From JACKIP01 sp963710165 (GTDB lineage: Bacteria > Pseudomonadota > Alphaproteobacteria > Micavibrionales > Micavibrionaceae): a stretch of DNA of 64,000 nucleotides. Below are positions 33,631-42,312 of the stretch, one piece after another. Location of the stretch: assembly GCA_963710165.1 (NCBI GenBank), contig CAVPYZ010000004.1, positions 1 to 64,000 of the forward strand, in the 5' to 3' direction. Positions within the stretch are counted from its first letter, which is position 1. Every line of letters starts with the position of its first letter. The position numbers and the translations under genes were made by a program. The notes under the pieces were generated by a model. The model did not search any database. It saw nothing but the letters and a program-made list of their open reading frames with translations, and was not told the DNA's origin.

Positions 33631-34665
33631 TTAGGAATAGAGCAAAGATTTTAATAATGCAACTTTTTCGGGATCAGTTTCTTTAATAACGCCGTGGCCC
33701 AGATTGAAAATAAACGGCCCGTCTTTCAGATCAGACATAATTTTCTCCACCGCCATAACCAGATCATCGCCGCCGCATAAAAGACGCACAGGATCAAGAT
33801 TACCCTGTACGGTACAATGCGGTTGTAAAATACGCGCCGCCCATTTGGTAGAGACGGACGGGTCTATGCCAACGCCGTCCACGCCCGTTTCCTGAACGTA
33901 GGGATGATACATGGTTCCAGCGCCGCGTGGAAAACCAATCACCGGAATATCAGGATATTCATTTTTTAGATTTTGGATTATTTTTTTATTCGGTTGAATA
34001 ACAAATTTCCGAAATGCATCCTCATCCAACAATCCCGCCCATGAATTGAATAGCTGGATCACTTCTGCTCCTGCCTTGATTTGTCCCAGTAAATAAGCGG
34101 TGGTAGATTTAATCAGCAAATCGAGCAGTTTGTAAAATTCCTCTGTTTGTCCATAAGCAAAGGTTTTGGTTTTTTCAAAAGTTTTGGAACCGCCCCCCTC
34201 AATCATGTAACACGCAACTGTCCACGGCGCGCCGGCAAAACCGATCAGTGCGGTTTGGTCAAATCCTTCCGTGGTCAGGGCGCTGCGCACATTGCTGACG
34301 GTTTGATAAATCGGGGATAGGATTTCCTCAAATTTGGCATAGTTGAGGCGTTCGGTATTTAACGGCGCTAGCTTTGGCCCCTCTCCTGCCACGAAAGACA
34401 CCTCTTGCCCCAAAGCATGCGGAATAACCAGGATATCTGAAAACAGAATGGCTGCGCTCATTCCGTAACGGCGAATCGGTTGCATCGTCACCTCGCACGC
34501 CTGTTCGGGATTATAAACCAGATCCAGAAAACCGCCTGCTTCTTTGCGTAGTTCGCGATATTCGGGAAGGTATCTGCCGGCTTGTCGCATCATCCACCAC
34601 GGCGGTGAATCGTGATGGGGCTGCTTGGTTTTCAGGGTTCGTAAAATCGGTTTTGTGTCTGTCAT
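33631..34665 (-). CDS. hemE: Uroporphyrinogen decarboxylase
   Basis: Removes four carboxyl groups from uroporphyrinogen III. The 344 residues include the catalytic PPWWMMRQAGRYLPEYRE, SDILVIPHALG, GFAGAPWTVACYMIEGGGSK and the late GNLDPVRLL and FNLGHGVIKETDP. I place the start at 34665 (MTDTKPILRTL), preceded by TGGGGATC; seven codons upstream is a less likely ATG. In Caulobacter and Rickettsia hemE flanks the chromosome origin, and here a gene-free AT-rich region lies upstream. Confidence 0.96.
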   Translation of the reverse strand: MTDTKPILRTLKTKQPHHDSPPWWMMRQAGRYLPEYRELRKEAGGFLDLVYNPEQACEVTMQPIRRYGMSAAILFSDILVIPHALGQEVSFVAGEGPKLAPLNTERLNYAKFEEILSPIYQTVSNVRSALTTEGFDQTALIGFAGAPWTVACYMIEGGGSKTFEKTKTFAYGQTEEFYKLLDLLIKSTTAYLLGQIKAGAEVIQLFNSWAGLLDEDAFRKFVIQPNKKIIQNLKNEYPDIPVIGFPRGAGTMYHPYVQETGVDGVGIDPSVSTKWAARILQPHCTVQGNLDPVRLLCGGDDLVMAVEKIMSDLKDGPFIFNLGHGVIKETDPEKVALLKSLLYS

Positions 34666-34769
34666 GATCCCCATACGACCAGACAATAAATAAAAATAAA
34701 AGATATATTTTTAAAATGTATTTGTTGTTTGAGGCTGTGAGAATCGGGGATTAAATCTTATCCCGATGA

Positions 34770-34778
34770 TTATGCACA
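34770..34778 (+). promoter_or_regulatory. DnaA box (TTATGCACA)
   Basis: Matches the TTATNCACA DnaA-box consensus exactly and lies about 105 bp from the hemE start inside the candidate origin. Confidence 0.5.
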
Positions 34779-35049
34779 GATCGACTCCATGTTTTGAAAG
34801 ACGGGATGAAATATTGTGTCGTGAAAGCCTCTATCTCTTTGAAAGAAAGTCGCTAAAACAAGGATTAGTAAATTTTAAATTTTGACTGCAATGGCGTATA
34901 TAAAGGAATGATTTATAAAATACAAAAGGAACACCCCTTCTAAAACCAGTTTCATAGAGTCCTTTTATATCTGTTTGAGATGACAGCCTTATATTTTTTA
35001 ATTGACGGATATCTGGTCTTTTTTTGATGATTTATTATCAACAGTGCGA

Positions 35050-35058
35050 TTTTTCACA
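35050..35058 (+). promoter_or_regulatory. DnaA box (TTTTTCACA)
   Basis: Matches TTWTNCACA and lies seven bases from the near-box TTATCAACA at 35035-35043, so the two could bind DnaA together. Confidence 0.4.
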
Positions 35059-35253
35059 AAATACGATTTATACAATTCGCATTCCCTCCCCAGAAAATCG
35101 TAAAATAAATTTGTGATAGTTATGCCTGTGTTCATAATGATTTCAAACACAGACTTGCCCCCATAGTTATCCGCGCTATTATGGAAGCTGATCGTTTTGA
35201 AAAGCGAATCACTTGTCTATTATATCTGACTCTTAAAAGCTGAAAGTTGACTG

Positions 35254-35865
35254 ATGCCCGCCAAATTTTTCCCTGTGACCGATTCTGAAAAAAAACAACT
35301 TTTTGAAACGCTGTCCGCCCATCTACCTGCGGGCTATGCCGATCCGTCTTTCTGTAAAGTGTTACAGGCACGCCTGCCTTTTTATCCGGAATGGCAATGT
35401 TTCGATATTCAAAAAGAAGCTGACGCCACCGCCGGTTCAATCACGCTGTTCAAAAAGAATCAGGAGGTTGTGGTTTTGGACTGGCAATCAAAAACCATTT
35501 TGGAATTTAATAAAACTGCACCACTTATGCTATCGGTGGATGATATTGCCGCTTATGTGATGTTTTACTTTTCCCATGTTCGCGCGCGTGATGGGCGGAT
35601 GCATATTATCTCCTCCTATGATGATCTGAACTGGCGGGAAGAACCGGCGCCGCACGTTAAAAAAGCCCTCGCCTCTCTGATCCGTGCGCCGCATCTGATG
35701 TCGTGGGATGAGCAAAACCATTCCTATGAAGTGGGCGCGCATATTTTGCTTCATAATCATCTGCTGGAATGCCGCCTGCATGTAAACCGTTTAGGTGAAA
35801 TTGACGTGAGCGAGCGCACCCTTCAAGTCGAAGACATGCCACTTCTGGATGATATTGCGGAGTAA
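35254..35865 (+). CDS. Conserved-looking hypothetical protein next to the candidate origin
   Basis: Encodes 203 residues, soluble, no membrane segment. The central segment (about 88-140: YVMFYFSHVRARDGRMHIISSYDDLNWREEP) and the end (HLLECRLHVNRLGEIDVSERTLQVEDMPLLDDIAE) look structured and beta-rich. The layout recalls small alphaproteobacterial proteins of unknown function, but I cannot assign a family. The ATG at 35254 follows a weak ribosome binding site (AAAGTTGACTG). It starts immediately beyond the candidate origin and runs away from it. Confidence 0.65.
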   Translation: MPAKFFPVTDSEKKQLFETLSAHLPAGYADPSFCKVLQARLPFYPEWQCFDIQKEADATAGSITLFKKNQEVVVLDWQSKTILEFNKTAPLMLSVDDIAAYVMFYFSHVRARDGRMHIISSYDDLNWREEPAPHVKKALASLIRAPHLMSWDEQNHSYEVGAHILLHNHLLECRLHVNRLGEIDVSERTLQVEDMPLLDDIAE

Positions 35866-36143
35866 TTTCTTTTTTTACTAAAAAATAAAAACGACATTTA
35901 ATCATTTTGTTGAATTGCAAAAGAGAATATCTGCGCCTCCTTAAATCTTTATAAAATTATGACAATTAAAAACTTTGGTTTTTCTATTTTTTGGTAGGAA
36001 AGCATTAACGCTTTGCTGGGCATAATGAAACAAAGCGGGGATGTCCGGTATTTCGAAGTATCAGCTATTTTGAAATGTTAGGAGATCTTTAATATATCGG
36101 GGTCAATATGGGCCTGTCAGATCAGAGTTAAACGGAGAAGAAG

Positions 36144-37466
36144 ATGAGCACCTCAGGCGATAATAATACAACGAACAGCGCACAAAATTTTGAAAATTAC
36201 GTGCCGCATGTGGCTTATACGCTGGGGGATATTCAGCCCGTACGCTCCACCTATATCGCGCATGATCCATACTTTTTTATGGATGTTGACGAAGTTACGC
36301 TGGAAGAAGAATTATTAAGAGATCTGGAGCGTGATTTCGGCGCGAAGGACAGCACACGTTATGAAGATAACAGCGATAGTCGTTTTCTGGACATCCTGAT
36401 CAATTTTGATGAAAATCTGGATTACATTATGGGGGAAGAGCCATCTTCCGAATTTAATCTTTTAAATACGATCGATATTTTGGAGAGCAGTCGCTATGCC
36501 GCCGCGCTTTTGGAATTTGCGGCCGCCAATAATATTGAATTTGTTGCCTGCCCTTCAATTTGTGCGGTGGAATATGACCGCAGTGAAAATGTGATTTTAT
36601 ATCAGCCGACCTTAAGCGAACTGGAAGCGGTCAAAGGAATGATCACCGCCCTTCGCACGGCATGGCAAAATTATCAGGGCGCTTTATTGCAACCCGTTGC
36701 GCTTTATCCCGATCATGCGGTTTTTATCAACCGCGCGCAAAAGGCAGATATTGCCGGGGCACTTATTCGTAGCGCGTGGGAGCTGGAGTTAGCAGGATAT
36801 GGCGCATTATGGGCCAATCTGGTAAACAGTTCGATGCGTGATTTAACCCATGCCTATGGCCGTGAAGCCACATTAGATTTCCGTAGTTTGAATAGCGGAC
36901 GCGCCGGATTTGCCGTCTTTGAAAGCTGGTTTTTGTCTGACCGCTCCAAAGCCGCCGATACAGGGTTAATCAGAAAATTACTTTCCGACTACAGCGGACA
37001 CCAGTTTGAAGATGAAGATATGTCACAACTGGTTGTAATTGATCTGGTCAAGGCGATGGGGGAAATGCCATACGGCAAAAACTACCTGTCCGGTCACATA
37101 CCAAACTTGCTGACCGACCCGATTTTTACCGAAGTGCGAGAGCGCGCAGCCTCCAACTTCCTATGGTTTATCAAGTTTGAAAAAACATTTACCGAGGTGG
37201 AACAGACTTTGCAAAACACATCATCACAGTCACGGGACATTCTGTCCTATTCAGGTGACGCCCACCAAATGCAAGACGGAACACTAGATGAGCAAAGCAC
37301 GCCCACGCCGACAGGACTTCTTATTCCCTTCCCCACAGAAAAAGTGCGTGGAAATAGAACAAAACAGCAAAATAGTAATGCTGCGAATGAAAGCACAAAC
37401 CAAAGCGGAGAAGTCATCCCCTTTGACATTGCAGTGCGTCCGTTCAACGGAAACTTTTTATCGTGA
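36144..37466 (+). CDS. Paralogous unknown protein 1 (possible DUF6782-like, motif degenerate)
   Basis: Encodes 440 residues preceded by GGAGAAGAAG. The central region (about 110-330) is shared in outline with the next gene: an AALLEFAAANN helix, a strand-turn IEFVACPSICAVEY, an LSELEAVKGMITALRTAWQ helix, an RAQKADIAGALIRSAWELELAG helix and a late HIPNLLTDPIFTEVRERAASNFLWFIKFE block. This order recalls proteins annotated as DUF6782 putative metallopeptidases, but the expected zinc HExxH is absent (ITALRTAWQ in its place), so a catalytic role is doubtful. The last 80 residues are polar and probably disordered. The assignment is from memory and uncertain. Confidence 0.6.
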   Translation: MSTSGDNNTTNSAQNFENYVPHVAYTLGDIQPVRSTYIAHDPYFFMDVDEVTLEEELLRDLERDFGAKDSTRYEDNSDSRFLDILINFDENLDYIMGEEPSSEFNLLNTIDILESSRYAAALLEFAAANNIEFVACPSICAVEYDRSENVILYQPTLSELEAVKGMITALRTAWQNYQGALLQPVALYPDHAVFINRAQKADIAGALIRSAWELELAGYGALWANLVNSSMRDLTHAYGREATLDFRSLNSGRAGFAVFESWFLSDRSKAADTGLIRKLLSDYSGHQFEDEDMSQLVVIDLVKAMGEMPYGKNYLSGHIPNLLTDPIFTEVRERAASNFLWFIKFEKTFTEVEQTLQNTSSQSRDILSYSGDAHQMQDGTLDEQSTPTPTGLLIPFPTEKVRGNRTKQQNSNAANESTNQSGEVIPFDIAVRPFNGNFLS

Positions 37467-37518
37467 GGACGTGTATGATACCCATGACACAAAAACCGAT
37501 GATCAGGGAGTTTGCACG

Positions 37519-38550
37519 GTGAGAGCTAACCACATCAATGCCCTTGGCAGGTCAAAACCGTTATTTCCAGTTGGTATAGCGCCGTGTTCCTACACAACAA
37601 AAAATAATTTTGATTTTACCGATCTGGATATGCTGGAAAACGAAACCTCGCTTTTTGATATTGCGGCGTGGATAGAAAACCGCAACAGCGATTCCTCCTC
37701 CTACGAATATAAAATGTATGATGATGTTCTGTCCCTATTATGGGACAGCCCGACGGCGCGTTCGCTGATCAATTTTGCCGCTGAAAAGCAATGGCGCATT
37801 AATATGGAACAGCTGGAAGATGCCGCTTATGATCTGGATCATGATTGGCAGATTTTAAGCTTGAATAATTTTAATCTGAAATTTTCCAGCTTTGAAAAGA
37901 CCGGATATTTTCGACATACTCTTCTCCTCGCCCTCATAAAAGGCCTGCGCGACATTTGGCATATCGAATGTCGCCAGCCTTATGAGCACGGCTTGAGTAT
38001 AGAATCTGTTTTATTACTGGAACGCGTACGCGCCGCCGATTGTGATGTGATCGCCCTTTTAACGGCGTGGGAGCTACGCAGTGAAGGCAATCCCGAGATT
38101 TGGCGGCATATTATCGGCGCGCCCGAAGGCGATATGGCGCTGAGTTTTTCACGCGCGTTGGAGCGGGAGCCGGGACGTTTTTTCGATGGTTCCGCCCCGG
38201 TGGAAGCGTTTCATCAATGGTTTGAAAACCGAGAGCGCGTGGCAGCGTGCGATCACCAGACATTGGACATGATTGATTATCATTTGTCGGACGCGCGTGA
38301 AAGCGGGCTCTATGCCAAAAAACGCCCGAAACCGCAATATGTGGAAAGCCTGTCCCGTCTGCCCGATAAAAGTCATTATTTGCGCACGTTCGGATTTGCC
38401 ATTTTAAAAGACCCGCATTTTTCTGGTTTGGAGGATGAGGTTAATCAAGCTTATTACCTACAAATCAAGCGCGAAATGGACAGCACCACCATCGGCGCCG
38501 TCGCCTTCCGTGACGCAGAACTCGCTGCTAAAATTTTCCCACAGGATTAG
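37519..38550 (+). CDS. Paralogous unknown protein 2 (possible DUF6782-like, motif degenerate)
   Basis: Encodes 343 residues from the GTG at 37519, chosen because AGGGAG lies eight bases upstream; an in-frame GTG at 37471 and a long open frame back to 37288 lack a good site. It shares its plan with the preceding gene: TARSLINFAAEKQW, LLLALIKGLRDIWHIE, ERVRAADCDVIALLTAWELRSEG and FGFAILKDPHFSGLEDEVNQAYYLQIKREM. The candidate zinc motif again lacks HExxH (LIKGLRDIWH). The two genes are 52 bp apart, probably an operon derived by tandem duplication. Function unknown. Confidence 0.6.
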   Translation: MRANHINALGRSKPLFPVGIAPCSYTTKNNFDFTDLDMLENETSLFDIAAWIENRNSDSSSYEYKMYDDVLSLLWDSPTARSLINFAAEKQWRINMEQLEDAAYDLDHDWQILSLNNFNLKFSSFEKTGYFRHTLLLALIKGLRDIWHIECRQPYEHGLSIESVLLLERVRAADCDVIALLTAWELRSEGNPEIWRHIIGAPEGDMALSFSRALEREPGRFFDGSAPVEAFHQWFENRERVAACDHQTLDMIDYHLSDARESGLYAKKRPKPQYVESLSRLPDKSHYLRTFGFAILKDPHFSGLEDEVNQAYYLQIKREMDSTTIGAVAFRDAELAAKIFPQD

Positions 38551-39081
38551 TTAAGCTTCAAAAAACACAATCTGTACGTCTCCATATATTTTTGATGTGC
38601 CAAAATCCAAGATCAGGTCTTTTTCGCATTCCAGAACGTAGAGTGTTTTTTCGTGTGTCCAGGGGGAGGTACGGATATGATGGAGGGCAGGCATCAGTAA
38701 ATTTCTGCGATAAGGCGGGTCGAGGAAGACCAGATCTGCGGGTGTTTGATGGGGGTCTTTGGGGAGGATGCGCGTGACATCGGCGCACATGACTTGCGCG
38801 GCAGTTTCCAGTTCCAGCGTACGTATATTATCCTTACAGATATCAATGCTTTTACGGCTTTTATCGATAAACGTACAGAAGCCCGCGCCGCGTGACAGCG
38901 CCTCCAACCCGTAACTACCTGTGCCGCAAAATCCGTCCAGAATATGAGTATTTTCAAGATCAATACGGCTGAGCAGGGAATTAAAAACCGCCTGCCGTAC
39001 TTTGTCGGATGCAGGGCGCACGTCTTGCCCTTTTGGGGCGTTAATTTGTCGTCCGCGCAATGTGCCGCCGCTTATTCTCAT
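38551..39081 (-). CDS. rsmD: 16S rRNA (guanine966-N2)-methyltransferase RsmD
   Basis: Methylates G966 of 16S rRNA. The 176 residues show MRISGGTLRGRQINAPKGQDVRPASDKVRQAVFNSL, the SAM-binding DGFCGTGSYGLEALSRGA, the base-flipping FLDPPYR and a short C-terminus, all typical of RsmD. It is the downstream gene of rluB on the same strand in the common alphaproteobacterial arrangement. It ends just at the stop of the paralogous protein 2 gene (convergent, adjacent). Confidence 0.95.
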   Translation of the reverse strand: MRISGGTLRGRQINAPKGQDVRPASDKVRQAVFNSLLSRIDLENTHILDGFCGTGSYGLEALSRGAGFCTFIDKSRKSIDICKDNIRTLELETAAQVMCADVTRILPKDPHQTPADLVFLDPPYRRNLLMPALHHIRTSPWTHEKTLYVLECEKDLILDFGTSKIYGDVQIVFFEA

Positions 39082-39110
39082 AATTATATATATATCTTTT
39101 TCTTACTAAT

Positions 39111-39187
39111 TGTCATTGCGAAGGAATAGCATGACTGAAGCAATCTGTTACTCATTCCGGATTGCTTCACGCGCGCTCTTCATGACG
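39111..39187. repeat. Copy of dispersed palindromic repeat
   Basis: A 77-bp imperfect palindrome between rluB and rsmD: TGTCATTGCG at the left end, inner AGCAATC and GGATTGCTTC, and TCATGACG at the right. A variant with AAGCAATC/GATTGCTT inner arms in place of GCGGCAATC. Its last base abuts the rluB stop. Confidence 0.7.
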
Positions 39188-39934
39188 TTATTTGAACATA
39201 TCTTTTGGCAAACTGCCCTTTAGCTGTTTTTGAGTGACTTCCTCAACCGCGCCTTTTTGAAGTTTGCCCAGACGAAAGGGGCCGTAAGAGGTGCGGATCA
39301 GGCGGTTTACTTTTACATCCACCGCGTCCATGACTTTGCGGATTTCACGGTTTTTGCCTTCCTTCAAAGAAACGGTAAGCCAGCGATTATCGCCGCTATC
39401 TGCGTCATATTCGACCTTGATCGGGCCGTATGAGACGCCCTCCACCTTTATGCCATTGGCAAGTTTTCTGGTTTTGGATTCGTCCCACGTACCGTACACA
39501 CGTACACGGTATGACCGCACCCAGCCTGTTTTCGGCAGTTCCATATAGCGGGAAAGTTCACCGTCATTGGTGAGGAGAAGTAATCCCTCCGTCGTTAGAT
39601 CAAGACGACCAACGCTGATCAGGCGGGGCAATTCGGGGTATTTTCGCTTTAGATAATCAAAGACTGTTTCGCGACCCTTTTCATCATTATGTGATGTGAC
39701 CAGATCACCCATTTTATGAAACAGAAACAGGCGCGTTGGTTCTTTGCCGCCAACAGGTTTGCCATTGACGCGGATATCCTCGCTGCCATCAACCAGTGTG
39801 GCGGGGGTTTCCAAAACTTTTCCGTTCAGCTTGATTTTTCCCTCGGCAATCATCGCCTCCACACCACGGCGCGACGCGATGCCTGCGCGGGCAAGATATT
39901 TGGCAATGCGTTCTTTTGATTTTTCCTCTGTCAT
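39188..39934 (-). CDS. rluB: 23S rRNA pseudouridine synthase, RluB type
   Basis: Isomerises a uridine in 23S rRNA (U2605 in E. coli). The 248 residues contain an N-terminal S4 domain (ERIAKYLARAGIASRRGVEAMIAEGKIKLNG), then the catalytic aspartate in VGRLDLTTEGLLLLTNDG and the late GKNREIRKVMDAV segment. The RluB name is inferred from RsuA/RluB family features and the rsmD neighbour; RluE or RsuA cannot be fully excluded. Confidence 0.88.
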   Translation of the reverse strand: MTEEKSKERIAKYLARAGIASRRGVEAMIAEGKIKLNGKVLETPATLVDGSEDIRVNGKPVGGKEPTRLFLFHKMGDLVTSHNDEKGRETVFDYLKRKYPELPRLISVGRLDLTTEGLLLLTNDGELSRYMELPKTGWVRSYRVRVYGTWDESKTRKLANGIKVEGVSYGPIKVEYDADSGDNRWLTVSLKEGKNREIRKVMDAVDVKVNRLIRTSYGPFRLGKLQKGAVEEVTQKQLKGSLPKDMFK

Positions 39935-40036
39935 AAGGGCAAATTAGTCTTTTCAGACGTTAAGTACAAGCAGACTGTGTTTTTAATGAGAAAGCCGCTT
40001 TCAAAATATGACGGCTTCCTGTAAAACAAAACAGAT

Positions 40037-40441
40037 ATGTTTAAAAAATTCTTCTCCATTTTTGGCGTTCTCTCCCCTGTTCATATTCGTCTGGTTACGA
40101 TGTTTTCGGGATCGAAAAAAGTGGGGGAGGATGAATTTGGTAATATTTATTACAAAGCCAAACCGCGTGAGGGGTATAAGTACGAGCGTCGCTGGGTTAT
40201 TTATAACGGCCCGCCGGAGGCAACGATGATACCGCCGGAATGGCATGGCTGGATTCATCACCAGACCGATGTTGTGCCGCACCCCGATGCGCTGTCTTTC
40301 CGTCGTCCGTGGCAAAAGCCGCATATTCCGAACATGACCGGCACCAATCTGGCCTATCGCCCGCCGGGTCATTTATTGAAAGATGGCAAGCGACCCGATA
40401 CAACAGGCGATTATGAGGCATGGGTTCCCGACCAGAAATAA
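40037..40441 (+). CDS. NADH:ubiquinone oxidoreductase NDUFA12-like accessory subunit
   Basis: A 134-residue supernumerary complex I subunit related to mitochondrial NDUFA12/B17.2, found almost only in alphaproteobacteria and mitochondria. The diagnostic pattern is DEFGNIYYKAKPREGYKYERRWVIYNGPPEATMIPPEWHGWIHH. It starts the row NDUFA12-mlaD-DUF2155, a common alphaproteobacterial arrangement. The complex I core operon is not in this window. Confidence 0.95.
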   Translation: MFKKFFSIFGVLSPVHIRLVTMFSGSKKVGEDEFGNIYYKAKPREGYKYERRWVIYNGPPEATMIPPEWHGWIHHQTDVVPHPDALSFRRPWQKPHIPNMTGTNLAYRPPGHLLKDGKRPDTTGDYEAWVPDQK

Positions 40442-40528
40442 GCCTGAAAACAGCTTTGTATATAAAGACCGCAGATAAAACGCTTAAGATATTGACGAAA
40501 CAAAGATTTATAATTACTGATAGCATCT

Positions 40529-41011
40529 ATGAAAAGAAATATTATTGAAACAGCCATTGGCGCTATTGTCCTGTTTATTGCAGCCTTCTTCCTGATTTTC
40601 AGCTATCAGACCGCCAATGTTGGCGCGGTTAGCGGTTACAGTGTTTCAGCGGATTTTACAGGGATCGGCGGTTTGAAGGTTGGTGATGATGTGCAAATTA
40701 GCGGCGTGAAAATCGGGTCTGTGTCCGCTGTAGATTTAAATCCGCAGACCTATCTGGCGAAAGTCACGATGAGTATTGCGCCCGAAATAGAGCTGCCCGG
40801 TGATACGGCCGCATTAATCAGTAGTGAGAGTTTGCTTGGCGGACGTTATCTGGCGCTGGAGCCCGGCGCGGATGAAGAGATGATTGAGAGCGGTGGACGT
40901 ATTCAATATACGCAAGCGCCGCAAAATCTGGAACAGCTTTTGGGTCAGTTTATTTTCAGCGTTTCGAATGACAAGTCGGATAGCGAAGATGATGATAGTG
41001 CGTCCGAGTAA
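40529..41011 (+). CDS. mlaD: Outer membrane lipid asymmetry protein MlaD
   Basis: Periplasmic MCE-domain protein anchored by an N-terminal helix (TAIGAIVLFIAAFFLIFSYQT); the hexamer of MlaD delivers phospholipids between membranes. The MCE domain shows YSVSADFTGIGGLKVGDDVQISGVKIGSVSAVDLN. The 160-residue length fits. Its 3' end overlaps the DUF2155 gene by about 20 bp. MlaE and MlaF are not here, which is common in alphaproteobacteria where the domain stands with NDUFA12 and DUF2155. Confidence 0.93.
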   Translation: MKRNIIETAIGAIVLFIAAFFLIFSYQTANVGAVSGYSVSADFTGIGGLKVGDDVQISGVKIGSVSAVDLNPQTYLAKVTMSIAPEIELPGDTAALISSESLLGGRYLALEPGADEEMIESGGRIQYTQAPQNLEQLLGQFIFSVSNDKSDSEDDDSASE

Positions 41012-41699
41012 TTTTTTTTTCAGTCTTGCTTTTCTATGTGCCTTCGTCGCGGGTACACCGGCATTGGCGGGGCCAAATATCGATCATGATAAAATCAGAC
41101 TGCAATCCCTGAATAAATCAACGGCAGAAACCTCTACATTCGAAATTGATATCGGGGAGACGATTAAATTGGGTCCGCTTTACATACGGCCGCAGGCATG
41201 CCGCACAAATCCACCAACACAACAGCCCGAATCCGCAGGGTTTATCCAGATTTGGACAGTTAAAGAGTCCGAGGAAGAGCGTGAACCAGAATCGGAATGG
41301 GTGTTTTCGGGGTGGATGTTTGCCTCCTCTCCTGGCTTATCTTCTATGGATCATGCGGTTTATGATTTATGGGTGATTGATTGCGGTAAGGCCACAGGCG
41401 GCGGAAACGTGGTGGCGGCCGCGGCCGAAGAGAGCAATACGGATAGTGTCGAGGAAATGGATTCTGATATTATTATCGAGGATGATACGGGCGAGGATGC
41501 CCCGATTGTGAAACTGGACGGTGAAGAAATTTACGTTCCACAAAATAATCCTGAAACGGTGAGTAACGAAGACGGCGAAGTGGAAGAGGACAAGAATAAT
41601 TTAGTAGCTCCTGCCGAAGCAGAGGATAGCAGCGTTTCAAATGATGCTAGATTTGATGCGTATGAGGAAGAAAGCGCCCCCACTGTACGTCTTGAATAA
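40989..41699 (+). CDS. DUF2155 family exported protein with acidic tail
   Basis: Encodes 236 residues. A signal peptide (about 1-28) ends near TPALAGP. The DUF2155 domain covers about 45-133 (IGETIKLGPLYIRPQACRTNPPTQQPES, then VFSGWMFASSPGLSSMDHAVYDLWVIDCG). The remaining 100 residues are strongly acidic (EEMDSDIIIEDDTGED) and probably disordered; this tail is longer than in relatives I know. I chose ATG at 40989/40992 overlapping mlaD. The end overlaps the convergent aat gene by 53 bp. Confidence 0.88.
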   Translation: MMIVRPSNFFFSLAFLCAFVAGTPALAGPNIDHDKIRLQSLNKSTAETSTFEIDIGETIKLGPLYIRPQACRTNPPTQQPESAGFIQIWTVKESEEEREPESEWVFSGWMFASSPGLSSMDHAVYDLWVIDCGKATGGGNVVAAAAEESNTDSVEEMDSDIIIEDDTGEDAPIVKLDGEEIYVPQNNPETVSNEDGEVEEDKNNLVAPAEAEDSSVSNDARFDAYEEESAPTVRLE

Positions 41700-42312
41700 C
41701 CGCATTTTGTAATAAAACCAGATAATCAATCTCTGCTACCTCCACCGCGCCCATACTTTTGGTATGGGGTGTTGTTTGTTGCGTATCCAGCAGGATAAAA
41801 TTTTGTTGTTTCAAATGGGCAATCAGATGGAACAGCGCGACTTTGCTGGCATTGGATTCGATGGAAAACATACTTTCACCAAAAAATGCACCATTGATAT
41901 GCAGCCCGTATAGACCGCCGACCAGTTCCCCGTTCTGCCAACATTCAACCGAATGGGCGCGACCCTGATAATGCAGATTTAAAAACAGATCTTTGATCGG
42001 TCTGGAAATCCATGTCGCAGATGCGGGGTCACCATCGCGCCCTACAGCGCAGGCTTCGAGGACATTTTCGAAGGCGCGGTCACAACTTACATCAAATTTA
42101 TGTTTACGGATAACCTTACGCAGGGATTTTGAGACGTACAGATTATTCAGCGGTAATAGCCCGCGCGGCACATGGGTAAACCAGGCATAGTGATCTTCAT
42201 CACGGCTTGCGCCCATGGGAAATAAACCGCGCGTATATCCTTCCAAAGCGATTTTGGGGTCTATAAAGCCGCGCTTGGCGGGGGTGATTTGTAAATAACC
42301 GTTACGGATCAT
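41647..42312 (-). CDS. aat: Leucyl/phenylalanyl-tRNA--protein transferase
   Basis: Adds leucine or phenylalanine to N-terminal Arg/Lys, marking proteins for ClpAP degradation. The 221 residues contain YTRGLFPMGASRDEDHYAWF, CDRAFENVLEACA, the TWISRPIKDLFLNLHYQGRAHSVECWQNGELVGGLYG segment and FFGESMFSIESNASKVAL, as in known Aat. It is convergent with DUF2155 (53-bp overlap) and divergent from yqgE. Confidence 0.95.
   Translation of the reverse strand: MIRNGYLQITPAKRGFIDPKIALEGYTRGLFPMGASRDEDHYAWFTHVPRGLLPLNNLYVSKSLRKVIRKHKFDVSCDRAFENVLEACAVGRDGDPASATWISRPIKDLFLNLHYQGRAHSVECWQNGELVGGLYGLHINGAFFGESMFSIESNASKVALFHLIAHLKQQNFILLDTQQTTPHTKSMGAVEVAEIDYLVLLQNAVIQDVQWGRFLPHTHQI

Larger units (their letters stand above)
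34666..35253. other. Candidate chromosomal replication origin (oriC)
   Basis: A gene-free 588-bp AT-rich region next to hemE. Just before the hemE start is a strongly AT-rich tract (34683-34730) that could serve as the unwinding element. DnaA-box-like 9-mers include TTATGCACA (34770-34778) and TTTTTCACA (35050-35058), both matching TTWTNCACA, and one-mismatch TTATCAACA (35035-35043) and TTATGAACA (minus strand, 35129-35137). Five GANTC sites occur. Genes to its left (23-34.7 kb) all run leftward and the next ones (35.2-38.5 kb) run rightward, as at a bidirectional origin. parS sites are 13-15 kb away. The origin call is an inference, not proven. Confidence 0.6.

Noticed and set aside
36009..36037. 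CGCTTTG/CAAAGCG dyad in the 278-bp gap before the paralog pair.
   Set aside because: It is short with a 15-base loop and no T run, so no terminator or operator is claimed. The rest of the gap shows nothing else.
37288..37518. Upstream extension of the second paralog's reading frame.
   Set aside because: It overlaps the first paralog's coding end, is basic and low-complexity, and the GTG at 37519 has a better ribosome binding site.
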